DNA from: Marinobacter salicampi
Lineage (GTDB): Bacteria; Pseudomonadota; Gammaproteobacteria; Pseudomonadales; Oleiphilaceae
Direction: 5' to 3'
Length of the DNA stretch: 64,000 bases
Assembly: GCF_011074795.1 (NCBI RefSeq)
Contig: NZ_JAAMPF010000002.1
Location: 1-64,000, forward strand
Shown here piece after piece: positions 56,353 to 64,000 of the stretch (position 1 is the stretch's first letter; each line of letters begins with the position of its first letter). The notes beneath the pieces were generated by a model, which worked only from the letters and a program-made list of their open reading frames with translations, made no database searches and was not told the origin of the DNA. Made by a program: the position numbers and the translations under genes.

Positions 56353-57066
56353 CTAATCCTGACTGAACAGGGCCCGGCTATTAAGTGGCCGGCCCTGCAT
56401 TAAATGATCGATGAGAATCCGCATGACACGTTTGGCCAGACGGCGGCACTCGGGCGTATCAAGGTCACCCTCGGCTATGTCCAGAAGCACCCGCCCAGGC
56501 AGACGGGTAAGGCGGGTACCGGCCACGGATTCGGTCACAATACCCTGCTCCGGATCATAGCCGTAGAAGCCGCCCGCCTGCACCGGGTCACCGGTATCCA
56601 TGGCCTCACCCCAGTCAAAATCGAGACCCATGGCACGGGCAAAGGCAAACTCGAACCGGCGCAGGATCGGCTCCAGTTCCAGATTCTGCTCAAGGGCATG
56701 GAGGGTTTCAATATAAGCAGCAAAGAGCTCTGGCTGGGGGTCCCCGGCAGGAAGGATACGCTGGAGCAATTCGTTGATATAAAGGCCGCTGTAGAGCGCC
56801 CGGGTCTGGCCAAGTACAGGGCCCGGACGCACTTCGGTCTGGGTGAGGGTCTTGAGCTCACTGCGGCCCTGCCAGTCCAGCAAAAGCGGCTGGAAGGGCT
56901 GCAACTGCGCTTTCAGTGGGCTTCTGGCGGAGTTGGCGCCGCGGGCGATGACGCTGATTCTGCCAGCGTTGAGGGCAAATACATCGACCAGAAGGCTGGT
57001 CTCACGGTAGAGCCTGCGGTGCAGGACATAGGCGGGCTCCTGTTGAACCGACCCGGTCACAGGCAT
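56353..57066 (-). CDS. recO: DNA repair protein RecO
   Basis: A 237-residue RecO. The N-terminal OB fold (YVLHRRLYRETSLLVDVF, ARGANSARSPLKAQLQPF) is clear, followed by a helical domain. The four Cys zinc finger of some homologues is absent. It loads RecA with RecR and RecF. It starts 1 base after the era stop. Confidence 0.93.
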   Translation of the reverse strand: MPVTGSVQQEPAYVLHRRLYRETSLLVDVFALNAGRISVIARGANSARSPLKAQLQPFQPLLLDWQGRSELKTLTQTEVRPGPVLGQTRALYSGLYINELLQRILPAGDPQPELFAAYIETLHALEQNLELEPILRRFEFAFARAMGLDFDWGEAMDTGDPVQAGGFYGYDPEQGIVTESVAGTRLTRLPGRVLLDIAEGDLDTPECRRLAKRVMRILIDHLMQGRPLNSRALFSQD

Positions 57067-57067
57067 A

Positions 57068-57988
57068 TCAGAAGTCGTTCATTCCAAGACTTTTCAGGGC
57101 GCGCTCGCTGTCAGCCCAGCCCCGCTTCACCTTGACCCAGAGCCGTAGCATGACCTTGCTGTCGAAAAGCCTCTCCATGTCGATCCGGGCATCCTGGCCG
57201 ATACTTCGCAGGCGCTCGCCGTTGTCGCCTATGACAATTTTTTTCTGGCCCTCCCGCTCCACCAGTATCAAGGCGGAAATATGCAAGGTTTTGACGTCAC
57301 GGCGGAACTCTTCGATCTCCACAGCAACCGAGTACGGCAGTTCTGCGCCCAATTGCCGGGTGATTTTCTCCCGCACCATTTCGGCGGCGAGAAAGCGTTC
57401 ACTGCGGTCGGTGATCTGGTCATCAGGGTAAAAATGCACGCTCTGGGGCAAGAACCGGTTAACGGACTTTTCCAGAGGTTCCAGGTTGGTGCCCTTCAGT
57501 GCCGAGAGAGGAATGACCTCTGCAAACTCGCGCTTTTTCGACAGCATCTCGAGATGCGGCAACAGCACATTCCGGTTCTCGATCTTGTCCACTTTGTTAA
57601 TGGCGAGAATAACCGGGCACGGTACGTTCGACAGCTTGTCGAGAACCATCTCGTCCGCGGTGGTCCAGTGGGTCTGGTCAATTACAAAAACCACAACATC
57701 GACACCTTTTAAAGCGGATGTGGCTGCACGGTTCATGTAGCGGTTGAGGGCCCGAGGCTCCTCCTCATGCATGCCAGGCGTATCCACATAGATCGCCTGC
57801 ACCGGCCCCTCGGTCTTGATTCCCAGTACCTGATGTCGGGTGGTCTGGGGTTTGCGGGACGTGATGCTCAGCTTCTGGCCGAGAATATGATTGAGCAATG
57901 TGGACTTGCCCACATTCGGGCGCCCGACAATGGCGACAAAACCGCAGCGGCTGTCGGGATTTTCCGGCTGTGTGACGTCGGTGTTCAT
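57068..57988 (-). CDS. era: GTPase Era
   Basis: A 306-residue GTPase that helps 16S rRNA maturation and 30S assembly. G1 [10 protein letters not shown]3 DTPGM, G4 NKVD, and a C-terminal KH domain ([14 protein letters not shown]). The start overlaps the rnc stop by one base (TAATG). Confidence 0.97.
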   Translation of the reverse strand: MNTDVTQPENPDSRCGFVAIVGRPNVGKSTLLNHILGQKLSITSRKPQTTRHQVLGIKTEGPVQAIYVDTPGMHEEEPRALNRYMNRAATSALKGVDVVVFVIDQTHWTTADEMVLDKLSNVPCPVILAINKVDKIENRNVLLPHLEMLSKKREFAEVIPLSALKGTNLEPLEKSVNRFLPQSVHFYPDDQITDRSERFLAAEMVREKITRQLGAELPYSVAVEIEEFRRDVKTLHISALILVEREGQKKIVIGDNGERLRSIGQDARIDMERLFDSKVMLRLWVKVKRGWADSERALKSLGMNDF

Positions 57989-58677
57989 TAAACGCTCTCC
58001 ACGCCCAGAGCTTTGAGCGCACTCCGGGCGGCTTGCTGTTCGGCAATGCGTCGGCTGCTGCCAACGCCTGTAGTGGTCCGGTCCAGTGATGACAGGGCGC
58101 AGGACACATGGAATGTCTGGGCGTGGGCCTCACCTTCAACGGAAATGACGTCGTACTGGGGTAAGGGAAACTGCCGGGACTGAAGGTATTCCTGCAGCCT
58201 GGTCTTGGGATCTTTCTGGGTATCCTGAATGTTGAGGTTCTGCAAACGCTCATCGAACCAGCGCAGCACCTGGGTCCGGCAGGTTTCGAAATCGCTGTCC
58301 AGATAGATGGCGCCAATGATGGACTCCACCGCATCAGCCAGGATGGAATCGCGACGGTACCCGCCACTCTTGAGCTCACCGGACCCCAGCCTGAGGTACT
58401 GACCGAGTTCAAATTCGCGGCCAATTTCAGCCAGCGTCACACCCTTGACCATGCGTGCCCTTAGCCGGCTCAACTGACCTTCACGGGCACCTTCAAAACA
58501 GCCATACAGATATTCTGCGATAACCATGTTGACGATGGAGTCACCCAGAAACTCGAGGCGCTCGTTGTTCTGGTTGCCAAAGCTGCGATGGGTCAAGGCC
58601 AGCAACAGTCGCTCAGGCTCGCGAAACTGGTACCCGAGCCGGCGCTGGAGCTGGTCCAGGTCAGGTACACCGGTCAC
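57988..58677 (-). CDS. rnc: Ribonuclease III
   Basis: A 229-residue dsRNA endonuclease. The catalytic helix has [12 protein letters not shown], the second acidic set [13 protein letters not shown], then the C-terminal dsRNA-binding domain ([11 protein letters not shown]). The start is GTG at 58677, overlapping the previous stop by 4 bases (GTGA). Confidence 0.96.
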   Translation of the reverse strand: MTGVPDLDQLQRRLGYQFREPERLLLALTHRSFGNQNNERLEFLGDSIVNMVIAEYLYGCFEGAREGQLSRLRARMVKGVTLAEIGREFELGQYLRLGSGELKSGGYRRDSILADAVESIIGAIYLDSDFETCRTQVLRWFDERLQNLNIQDTQKDPKTRLQEYLQSRQFPLPQYDVISVEGEAHAQTFHVSCALSSLDRTTTGVGSSRRIAEQQAARSALKALGVESV

Positions 58678-59069
58678 TTGCCGGTCATCTCGTAGTGGTG
58701 GTCAAAATACACCACCGCATCGATATTGCTGATGATGCTGGTTCTGACTTCGTATTCCACATCTATGATCACCAGATTGCCGTCCTTCGCCAGCTTGATG
58801 TTCTTGGCATCGAAGCCGCGAACGTTATTGACGCTCAGCCGTTTGTTTATGAGGCTACGGACATTGCCGGGCGTCATGTCGGAGAGACCGTCGGTGCCAT
58901 CCAGACCCTCGAGCGCCTCCTGGATGGTGAGGTCATCAAGATAGATGGGGCCGAGCTTGATAGCCAGGGTGAGCAGACTGCCGAAAAACAGCACCGCCAC
59001 CAGTATGCCCAGTGTCGAGGCTCCGGCCTGCTTGCGAAAGCCGGCCAGGGAGGTTTTGTTCTTTTTCAT
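58674..59069 (-). CDS. DUF4845 membrane protein between lepB and rnc
   Basis: A 131-residue protein with one N-terminal membrane helix ([18 protein letters not shown], about residues 19-36) and a small soluble domain outside, resembling a pilin-like N-terminus ([13 protein letters not shown]). It fits DUF4845, a regular occupant of this operon in Pseudomonas-like bacteria; the function is unknown. The start at 59069 follows AAGGGAA. Confidence 0.9.
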   Translation of the reverse strand: MKKNKTSLAGFRKQAGASTLGILVAVLFFGSLLTLAIKLGPIYLDDLTIQEALEGLDGTDGLSDMTPGNVRSLINKRLSVNNVRGFDAKNIKLAKDGNLVIIDVEYEVRTSIISNIDAVVYFDHHYEMTGK

Positions 59070-59109
59070 TGGTTGATTCCCTTGATAATCAGTTCTGACA
59101 GGCCTGACA

Positions 59110-59919
59110 CTACTCAATCGTTCCTACCCGGCCAAAGCTCGGCAGGCTTGTTAAAGACTCCCAGTGCATCCAGATGGCAAAGGCTCTGCCTACCACCAGT
59201 TGGTCAGGCACCGTACCCCAGAAACGACTGTCATTGGAGTTGTCCCGGTTGTCGCCCATGACAAAGTACTCACCTTCTGGAACAACCCACTCGCCCTCGC
59301 CGACGCCGCTGAATTGGCCCATGGTCAGAAAAATTTCATGCTCCGTATCGCCAAGGTCTTCCCGGTGCAATTCCACCGGCGGCAGGCTGGCGACAAATTC
59401 GGTATCCACCTGCTCGCCATTAATAAACAAGGTCTTGTTCTGATAACGTACCTGGTCCCCTGGAAGCCCGACCACGCGCTTAATATAGTTGGTTTCGCCG
59501 TCTTTGGGGTACTTGAACACCATGACGTCGCCACGTTCAGGATCGCCGATATCCACGATTTTGGTTCCGGCAACGGGCAATCGCAGTCCATAGGCGAACT
59601 TGTTGACCAGTATAAAGTCACCCACTTCCAGGGTCGGCAGCATGGAACCGGAGGGGATCTGGAAGGGCTCCACCAGGAACGATCGTAAGACCAGCACCAC
59701 CAGCAGAACCGGAAAGAAAGAACGGCTCAGGTCAACCAGATACGGCTCCTTCGGCTCTTCCAGAGTTTCCGCCTGAGTCTGACCCGTGCCGCTGGCTACC
59801 GCCCCTGATGGCTGGGCCGCTGACAGCCTGCGAGGCCTGAGAAACAGCCTGTCCGCAAGCCAGACCAGACCTGTTGCAAAGGTCAGAACCACAAGGATCA
59901 ATGGGAAATCAATGTCCAT
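59110..59919 (-). CDS. lepB: Signal peptidase I
   Basis: A 269-residue inner-membrane peptidase. Catalytic Ser in PSGSMLPTLEVGDFILV, Lys in NYIKRVVGLPGD, and the GDNRDNSNDSRFWG box. Two N-terminal hydrophobic stretches anchor it. ATG at 59919 follows AGGGCG; an upstream TTG is possible. Gap of 9 bases after lepA. Confidence 0.96.
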   Translation of the reverse strand: MDIDFPLILVVLTFATGLVWLADRLFLRPRRLSAAQPSGAVASGTGQTQAETLEEPKEPYLVDLSRSFFPVLLVVLVLRSFLVEPFQIPSGSMLPTLEVGDFILVNKFAYGLRLPVAGTKIVDIGDPERGDVMVFKYPKDGETNYIKRVVGLPGDQVRYQNKTLFINGEQVDTEFVASLPPVELHREDLGDTEHEIFLTMGQFSGVGEGEWVVPEGEYFVMGDNRDNSNDSRFWGTVPDQLVVGRAFAIWMHWESLTSLPSFGRVGTIE

Positions 59920-59928
59920 CAAAGCGCC

Positions 59929-61731
59929 CTAGTTATCGACTTTAAGTACGGCAAGGAACGCCTCCTGAGGCACCTCGACATTACCCACTTGTTTCATCCG
60001 TTTTTTACCGGCTTTCTGTTTCTGAAGCAGCTTCTTTTTACGGCTGACATCGCCACCGTAGCACTTCGCTGTGACGTTCTTGCGCAGAGCTTTCACGGTA
60101 ACCCTAGAAACCACCTGATTGCCGATAGCAGCCTGGATCGCTATGTCGAACATCTGCCGCGGAATCAGCTCTTTCATTTTTTCCACCAGGGCGCGGCCCC
60201 GATGGTGAGCCTGCTCCCGGTGCACAATCAGTGCCAGGGCATCGACCCGCTCCTGGTTGATCAAGACATCGAGACGCACAAGGTTGGCCGTCTGGAAGCG
60301 TTTGAAATGATAATCCAGCGATGCGAAGCCCCGACTGGCAGACTTGATGCGGTCAAAGAAGTCCAGAACTACCTCCGCCATGGGCAGTTCATAGGTCAAC
60401 TGCACCTGGTTGGCCAAAAAATGCATGTTCTTCTGTACGCCCCGTTTCTCTTCACACAGGGCAATGACGTTACCCAGATGCTCCTGGGGTACAAGGATAT
60501 TGGCCTCCACAATGGGTTCGCGCATTTCTTCAATGGAGCCGATATCAGGCAGTTTCGACGGGCTGTCCACGGTCAGCACTTCGCCCTGCTTGGTGACCAC
60601 CTCGTAGATTACCGTGGGCGCCGTCGTGATCAGGTCAATATCGTATTCGCGTTCGAGCCGCTCCTGGATAATCTCCATGTGAAGCATGCCCAGAAAACCA
60701 CAGCGGAACCCGAAGCCGAGGGCATCGGAGGTCTCAGGTTCATAGAACAGCGAGGCATCGTTGAGGGTCAGCTTTTCCAACGCGTCTCGGAAATCGTTGT
60801 AGTCCTCAGCCTGAATCGGGAACAGGCCGGCATAGACCTGGGGCTTGACCTTCTTGAAACCGGGCAGCATCGCCGTATCACCGGCAAACTTGTGGTGAAC
60901 AATGGTATCGCCGACCGGAGCACCGTGAATGTCCTTGATGCCCGCCACCATAAAGCCGACTTCGCCGGTCTCGAGCACCTTGGTTTCTGTCGGTTTCGGG
61001 GCAAAGATCCCCACTTTGTCGGCGTTCCAGGCACGCCCGGTGGACTTGATAACGATCTTGTCGCCTTTTCGCAGGCTGCCCTGCTTCACCCGCACAAGCG
61101 ATACGACGCCCAGATAGTTGTCGAACCACGAGTCGATAATCAGTGCCTGCAGGGGCCCGTCCACATCTCCGGTGGGAGGCGGCACGCGCAGGATAAGGTC
61201 CTCGAGTACGTCCTCGACGCCCATGCCACTCTTGGCGCTGCAGCGGATAGCGGCGGTTGCCTCAATGCCGATGATGTCCTCGATCTCCTGGGCAACCCGG
61301 TCCGGCTCTGCCTGAGGCAAGTCCATTTTGTTGAGTACCGGCACCACTTCCAGGCCCTGTTCTATGGCGGTATAGCAGTTGGCCACCGACTGGGCCTCCA
61401 CACCCTGACCGGCATCCACGACGAGCAGGGCTCCCTCGCAGGCGTACAGGGAACGGGAGACTTCATAGGAAAAATCCACGTGTCCCGGGGTATCGATCAT
61501 GTTGAGCTTGTAGTCATGACCATCCCGGGACCGGTAGTTGAGCGTTACACTCTGGGCTTTGATGGTGATGCCCCGTTCGCGCTCAAGGTCCATGGAGTCC
61601 AGGACCTGCTCCGCCATTTCGCGCTCGCTCAGGCCGCCACAGATCTGGATGAAGCGATCTGCGAGGGTGGATTTGCCATGGTCAATGTGGGCAATGATGG
61701 AAAAGTTGCGGATGCGGCTCAGTTCAGTCAC
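59929..61731 (-). CDS. lepA: Elongation factor 4
   Basis: A 600-residue translational GTPase that back-translocates ribosomes. G1 [14 protein letters not shown]3 DTPGHVDF, G4 NKMDLP, and the LepA-specific C-terminal domain with [19 protein letters not shown]. The start is GTG at 61731 ([10 protein letters not shown]). It leads the operon; lepB follows directly. Confidence 0.97.
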   Translation of the reverse strand: MTELSRIRNFSIIAHIDHGKSTLADRFIQICGGLSEREMAEQVLDSMDLERERGITIKAQSVTLNYRSRDGHDYKLNMIDTPGHVDFSYEVSRSLYACEGALLVVDAGQGVEAQSVANCYTAIEQGLEVVPVLNKMDLPQAEPDRVAQEIEDIIGIEATAAIRCSAKSGMGVEDVLEDLILRVPPPTGDVDGPLQALIIDSWFDNYLGVVSLVRVKQGSLRKGDKIVIKSTGRAWNADKVGIFAPKPTETKVLETGEVGFMVAGIKDIHGAPVGDTIVHHKFAGDTAMLPGFKKVKPQVYAGLFPIQAEDYNDFRDALEKLTLNDASLFYEPETSDALGFGFRCGFLGMLHMEIIQERLEREYDIDLITTAPTVIYEVVTKQGEVLTVDSPSKLPDIGSIEEMREPIVEANILVPQEHLGNVIALCEEKRGVQKNMHFLANQVQLTYELPMAEVVLDFFDRIKSASRGFASLDYHFKRFQTANLVRLDVLINQERVDALALIVHREQAHHRGRALVEKMKELIPRQMFDIAIQAAIGNQVVSRVTVKALRKNVTAKCYGGDVSRKKKLLQKQKAGKKRMKQVGNVEVPQEAFLAVLKVDN

Positions 61732-61847
61732 AGAAAATAAATACTCGCGTAAGACAACGGGCTATTCCAGACAGGCCGGCAACGCGGCAGGTCAAGCGTA
61801 GATTTGAACTGGATGATTTTACCGGTTGTGAGTGACTAATGCCATGA

Positions 61848-64000
61848 TCACGAGATCAACGCTTTCTCATGTTGCCGGACCAGGAACCCGATCAGGGCAT
61901 CTTCATCCAGTGGTTGACTGAACAGATTGCCCTGGCACTGGGCACAGCCTACCGCCCTGAGGAAGCTCAGCTGGGCGTCGGTCTCCACCCCCTCAGCAAT
62001 GACAGTCAGGTGCAGTTTGTGGGCCAGGGCGATCACCGCCGAGGTTACGTCCGTGGCACTGCTGTTGTAGGGAATGTCGCGAATAAAACAATGATCAATC
62101 TTGACCGCATCCAGCGGCAGTCGCTGCAGGGACGCCATGGAACAGGCGCCGGAACCAAAGTCATCAAGCACCAGCCACACCCCAATGTCGTGCAGAGAGC
62201 CCAGCACCTCCCTTAGAAGGCGGGGGTCGTGGTTGAGCAGCTCAGCCGGCATTTCCAGCTCAAGACGGTCAGGCGCCACCCCGGTTTCGGTAACAACCTG
62301 CCGAAACATGTCCAGGAAGGCAGGATCCACCAGCTGCTTGACCGAAAAATTCACCGCCACGCGCAGGTTCTCGAAGCCTGCTCTTTCCAGAGCCTGGATC
62401 TGGATACAAGCCTGTCGCAGCGCCACCTCTCCCAGCAGGATGATCAACCCGGACTCTTCTGCCAGAGAGATGAACTGCTGAGCGGGAATCAGGCCTTTTT
62501 CCGGGTGCTGCCAACGCAGGAAAGCTTCCACGCCCACAACCCTGTCATCCGCCAGGTCAAACTTGGGCTGGTAGTGGAGTACAAACCGGTCGGCTTCCAA
62601 CGCTGCCGCCAGCTCTTCCTGTTGGGCCAGCCGGCGTGCTGCCTGAATATTCATGGCAGGCGTGAAGAACTGGTAATTGTTGCGCCCCCGCTCCTTGGCC
62701 TTGTACATGGCAAGATCGGCGTACTTCATCAAAGCGCCGGTATCTTCGCTGTCGTGGGGTATCATGGTTATGCCGAGACTGACCGTAACACCCACCTCAT
62801 GCTCATTGAGGCGGATCCTCTGGCGTAACCGCCTGAGAATGGTGTCGGCCACCTTCGCCGCAGCGTCGGGGCCACTGGTACTGGACAGCAGGACCACGAA
62901 TTCATCGCCACCAAGCCGTGCCACCGAGTCCTCTTCACGAACACACCCGATCAGCCATCGTGCCACGTGCTCAAGCAGGGTGTCACCGGCATCGTGGCCC
63001 AGGGTGTCGTTAATCCGCTTGAACCCGTCCAGATCCAGAAACATAAGCGCAGCGGGCTCGCCTGTGCGACGGCTGCGACGAACCGTGTGCGCAAGACGGT
63101 CACGGAACAGCTGCCGATTAGCAAGTCCGGTGAGAGGATCATAAAAGGCCAGCCGGTGAAGCTCGGACTGCGCTGCCTTCAGCTCGGTAAGGTCCCGCAA
63201 GCTCAGCACAACGCCGTTAACGCCGGGCTCATCCAGCATGGCGATGCAACTACCCTCCATGTCACGCCAGTCACCGTTTGCGTCCCGTACCCGCGCCCTT
63301 AAGACCGGTACCGTCCGCCCAGGGGTGCTGAGCGCCTGGTCGAAACTGGCCTGGAACGCCGGCCAATCGTCGCCATGCAGTAGGTCCTCCAGCTCATACT
63401 CCTGAACTTTCTGGGGATCGAAGCCCAAAATAGGCTCACAGGAAGGACTGGCATAACGGAGCCTGCCCTTGCTATCCAGCACCATGGTTACGTTGCTGGC
63501 GCCTTCGGTGATAGCCCGGTAACGCCCTGCGTTTACCTGCGCCATGAGACGTGACCGGAGCAATGACAAGGCGAAGGCAAATAGCAGCAGACTGACCAGC
63601 AAACCGGCGCCCAGTACAATCTGTGGCCTGGGGTCCGAGGCAAGGTAATCAAAGGCAGGCGTACTGCGGGTCTGCAGAAGCCAGTGCCGCCCCCCATGCT
63701 CAATGCTCTGGTTCATTTCGAAGGTATAGAGATCGTCCAGGGAGCCCAGGTTCGAGCCATACATCAGGGCACCGGGCTGGACTTCATTGCCGTCGTAGAT
63801 GCGCACATCGAGGAAGGGAGAAATAAGACCGACGATACCATCTACAAGATTGTTCATCCGAAATGCACTGTAGACGAAGCCCTCGAGCGCCCGGCGACGC
63901 TCGCTTATGGTTCCAGGCACACTAACGCCCTCGTACACCGGCAGATACATCAGGAATGCAGCCTGATCCTCGTCAACGTTCTCTTGGACCAGCACCACCT
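61848..64000 (-). CDS. CHASE-PAS-GGDEF-EAL protein, 5' end outside window
   Basis: At least 716 residues; the frame stays open across the right edge, so the N-terminus is missing. The visible part begins in a CHASE-type extracellular sensor domain (VYSAFRMNNLVDGI), then a membrane helix (IVLGAGLLVSLLLFAFALSLL), PAS, GGDEF and EAL. GGDEF is intact (RLGGDEFVVLL) with a REED inhibitory site. The EAL domain is degenerate: EAF instead of EAL, and ELEMPAELL where an ELTE-type Glu is expected; DDFGSG, the Lys and the AEGVET Glu remain. It is likely a diguanylate cyclase with an EAL that no longer cuts or only binds c-di-GMP. Confidence 0.9.
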   Translation of the reverse strand, partial: VVLVQENVDEDQAAFLMYLPVYEGVSVPGTISERRRALEGFVYSAFRMNNLVDGIVGLISPFLDVRIYDGNEVQPGALMYGSNLGSLDDLYTFEMNQSIEHGGRHWLLQTRSTPAFDYLASDPRPQIVLGAGLLVSLLLFAFALSLLRSRLMAQVNAGRYRAITEGASNVTMVLDSKGRLRYASPSCEPILGFDPQKVQEYELEDLLHGDDWPAFQASFDQALSTPGRTVPVLRARVRDANGDWRDMEGSCIAMLDEPGVNGVVLSLRDLTELKAAQSELHRLAFYDPLTGLANRQLFRDRLAHTVRRSRRTGEPAALMFLDLDGFKRINDTLGHDAGDTLLEHVARWLIGCVREEDSVARLGGDEFVVLLSSTSGPDAAAKVADTILRRLRQRIRLNEHEVGVTVSLGITMIPHDSEDTGALMKYADLAMYKAKERGRNNYQFFTPAMNIQAARRLAQQEELAAALEADRFVLHYQPKFDLADDRVVGVEAFLRWQHPEKGLIPAQQFISLAEESGLIILLGEVALRQACIQIQALERAGFENLRVAVNFSVKQLVDPAFLDMFRQVVTETGVAPDRLELEMPAELLNHDPRLLREVLGSLHDIGVWLVLDDFGSGACSMASLQRLPLDAVKIDHCFIRDIPYNSSATDVTSAVIALAHKLHLTVIAEGVETDAQLSFLRAVGCAQCQGNLFSQPLDEDALIGFLVRQHEKALIS

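Noticed and set aside
59989..61740. 583-residue plus-strand open frame opposite lepA
   Set aside because: LepA on the minus strand is unmistakable; the plus frame is a high-GC shadow without a ribosome site or homologous motif.

Overview
The window looks like chromosomal DNA of a marine, oil- and lipid-using gammaproteobacterium, most probably Marinobacter or a close relative. The strongest single clue is a 511-residue fatty acyl-CoA reductase (23246-24781) that closely resembles, from memory, the alcohol-forming reductase used for wax-ester synthesis in Marinobacter. Three housekeeping blocks keep an order familiar from Pseudomonas and relatives: rsmJ/tsaB/adk/ppc, barA|cysM-rlmD-relA-mazG, and lepA-lepB-DUF4845-rnc-era-recO-pdxJ. 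Base composition and codon use look even. I see no rRNA, tRNA, insertion sequence, prophage or CRISPR array.

Layout. 1-63: nine copies of a 7-bp repeat that run off the left edge. 94-7090: redox and envelope genes (GFA protein, enoyl-thioester-reductase-like MDR, two aldo/keto reductases, a DUF6064 membrane protein, a duplicated glutaredoxin/GST-like protein, PBP4). 7123-12895: a five-gene minus-strand operon (acyl-CoA dehydrogenase, SDR, APH-type kinase, histidine phosphatase, SDR) with a divergent LysR gene. It resembles the kinase plus ACAD10/11 chemistry used on 4-hydroxyacyl-CoAs. 12939-20099: an EAL protein, a tartrate/isopropylmalate-type dehydrogenase, a D-2-hydroxyacid dehydrogenase, an aminotransferase and small conserved genes. 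20174-24781: acs followed by a CrbR/ErdR-type response regulator, then the fatty acyl-CoA reductase.

25100-31768 is a signalling block: a MinD-like ATPase, an HDOD-GAF-histidine kinase with a good sigma-54 promoter match, a REC-PAS-GGDEF-EAL response regulator and an orphan periplasmic binding protein. 32118-33827 is a methyltransferase paired with an MprF-C-terminus-like (DUF2156) transferase. 33805-45846 holds murI, nudC, plsB, rsmJ, a small unknown gene, uppP, tsaB, adk, a YbaK-HDOD fusion and ppc. 45968-46845 contains two convergent paralogous small genes separated by a repeat-bearing spacer. 47045-55560 is the stringent-response/BarA block. 55588-61731 is the translation, RNA-processing and secretion operon. 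A CHASE-PAS-GGDEF-EAL protein with a degraded EAL site runs off the right edge.

Working together, the genes suggest a cell that moves acyl-CoA and acetate carbon through beta-oxidation-like steps, acetate activation, phospholipid synthesis (plsB) and probably wax esters, under heavy two-component and cyclic-di-GMP control. The least explained and most interesting parts are the kinase/ACAD/phosphatase operon, the methyltransferase-DUF2156 pair, the HDOD kinase/c-di-GMP pair and the small paralogous genes near 46 kb.
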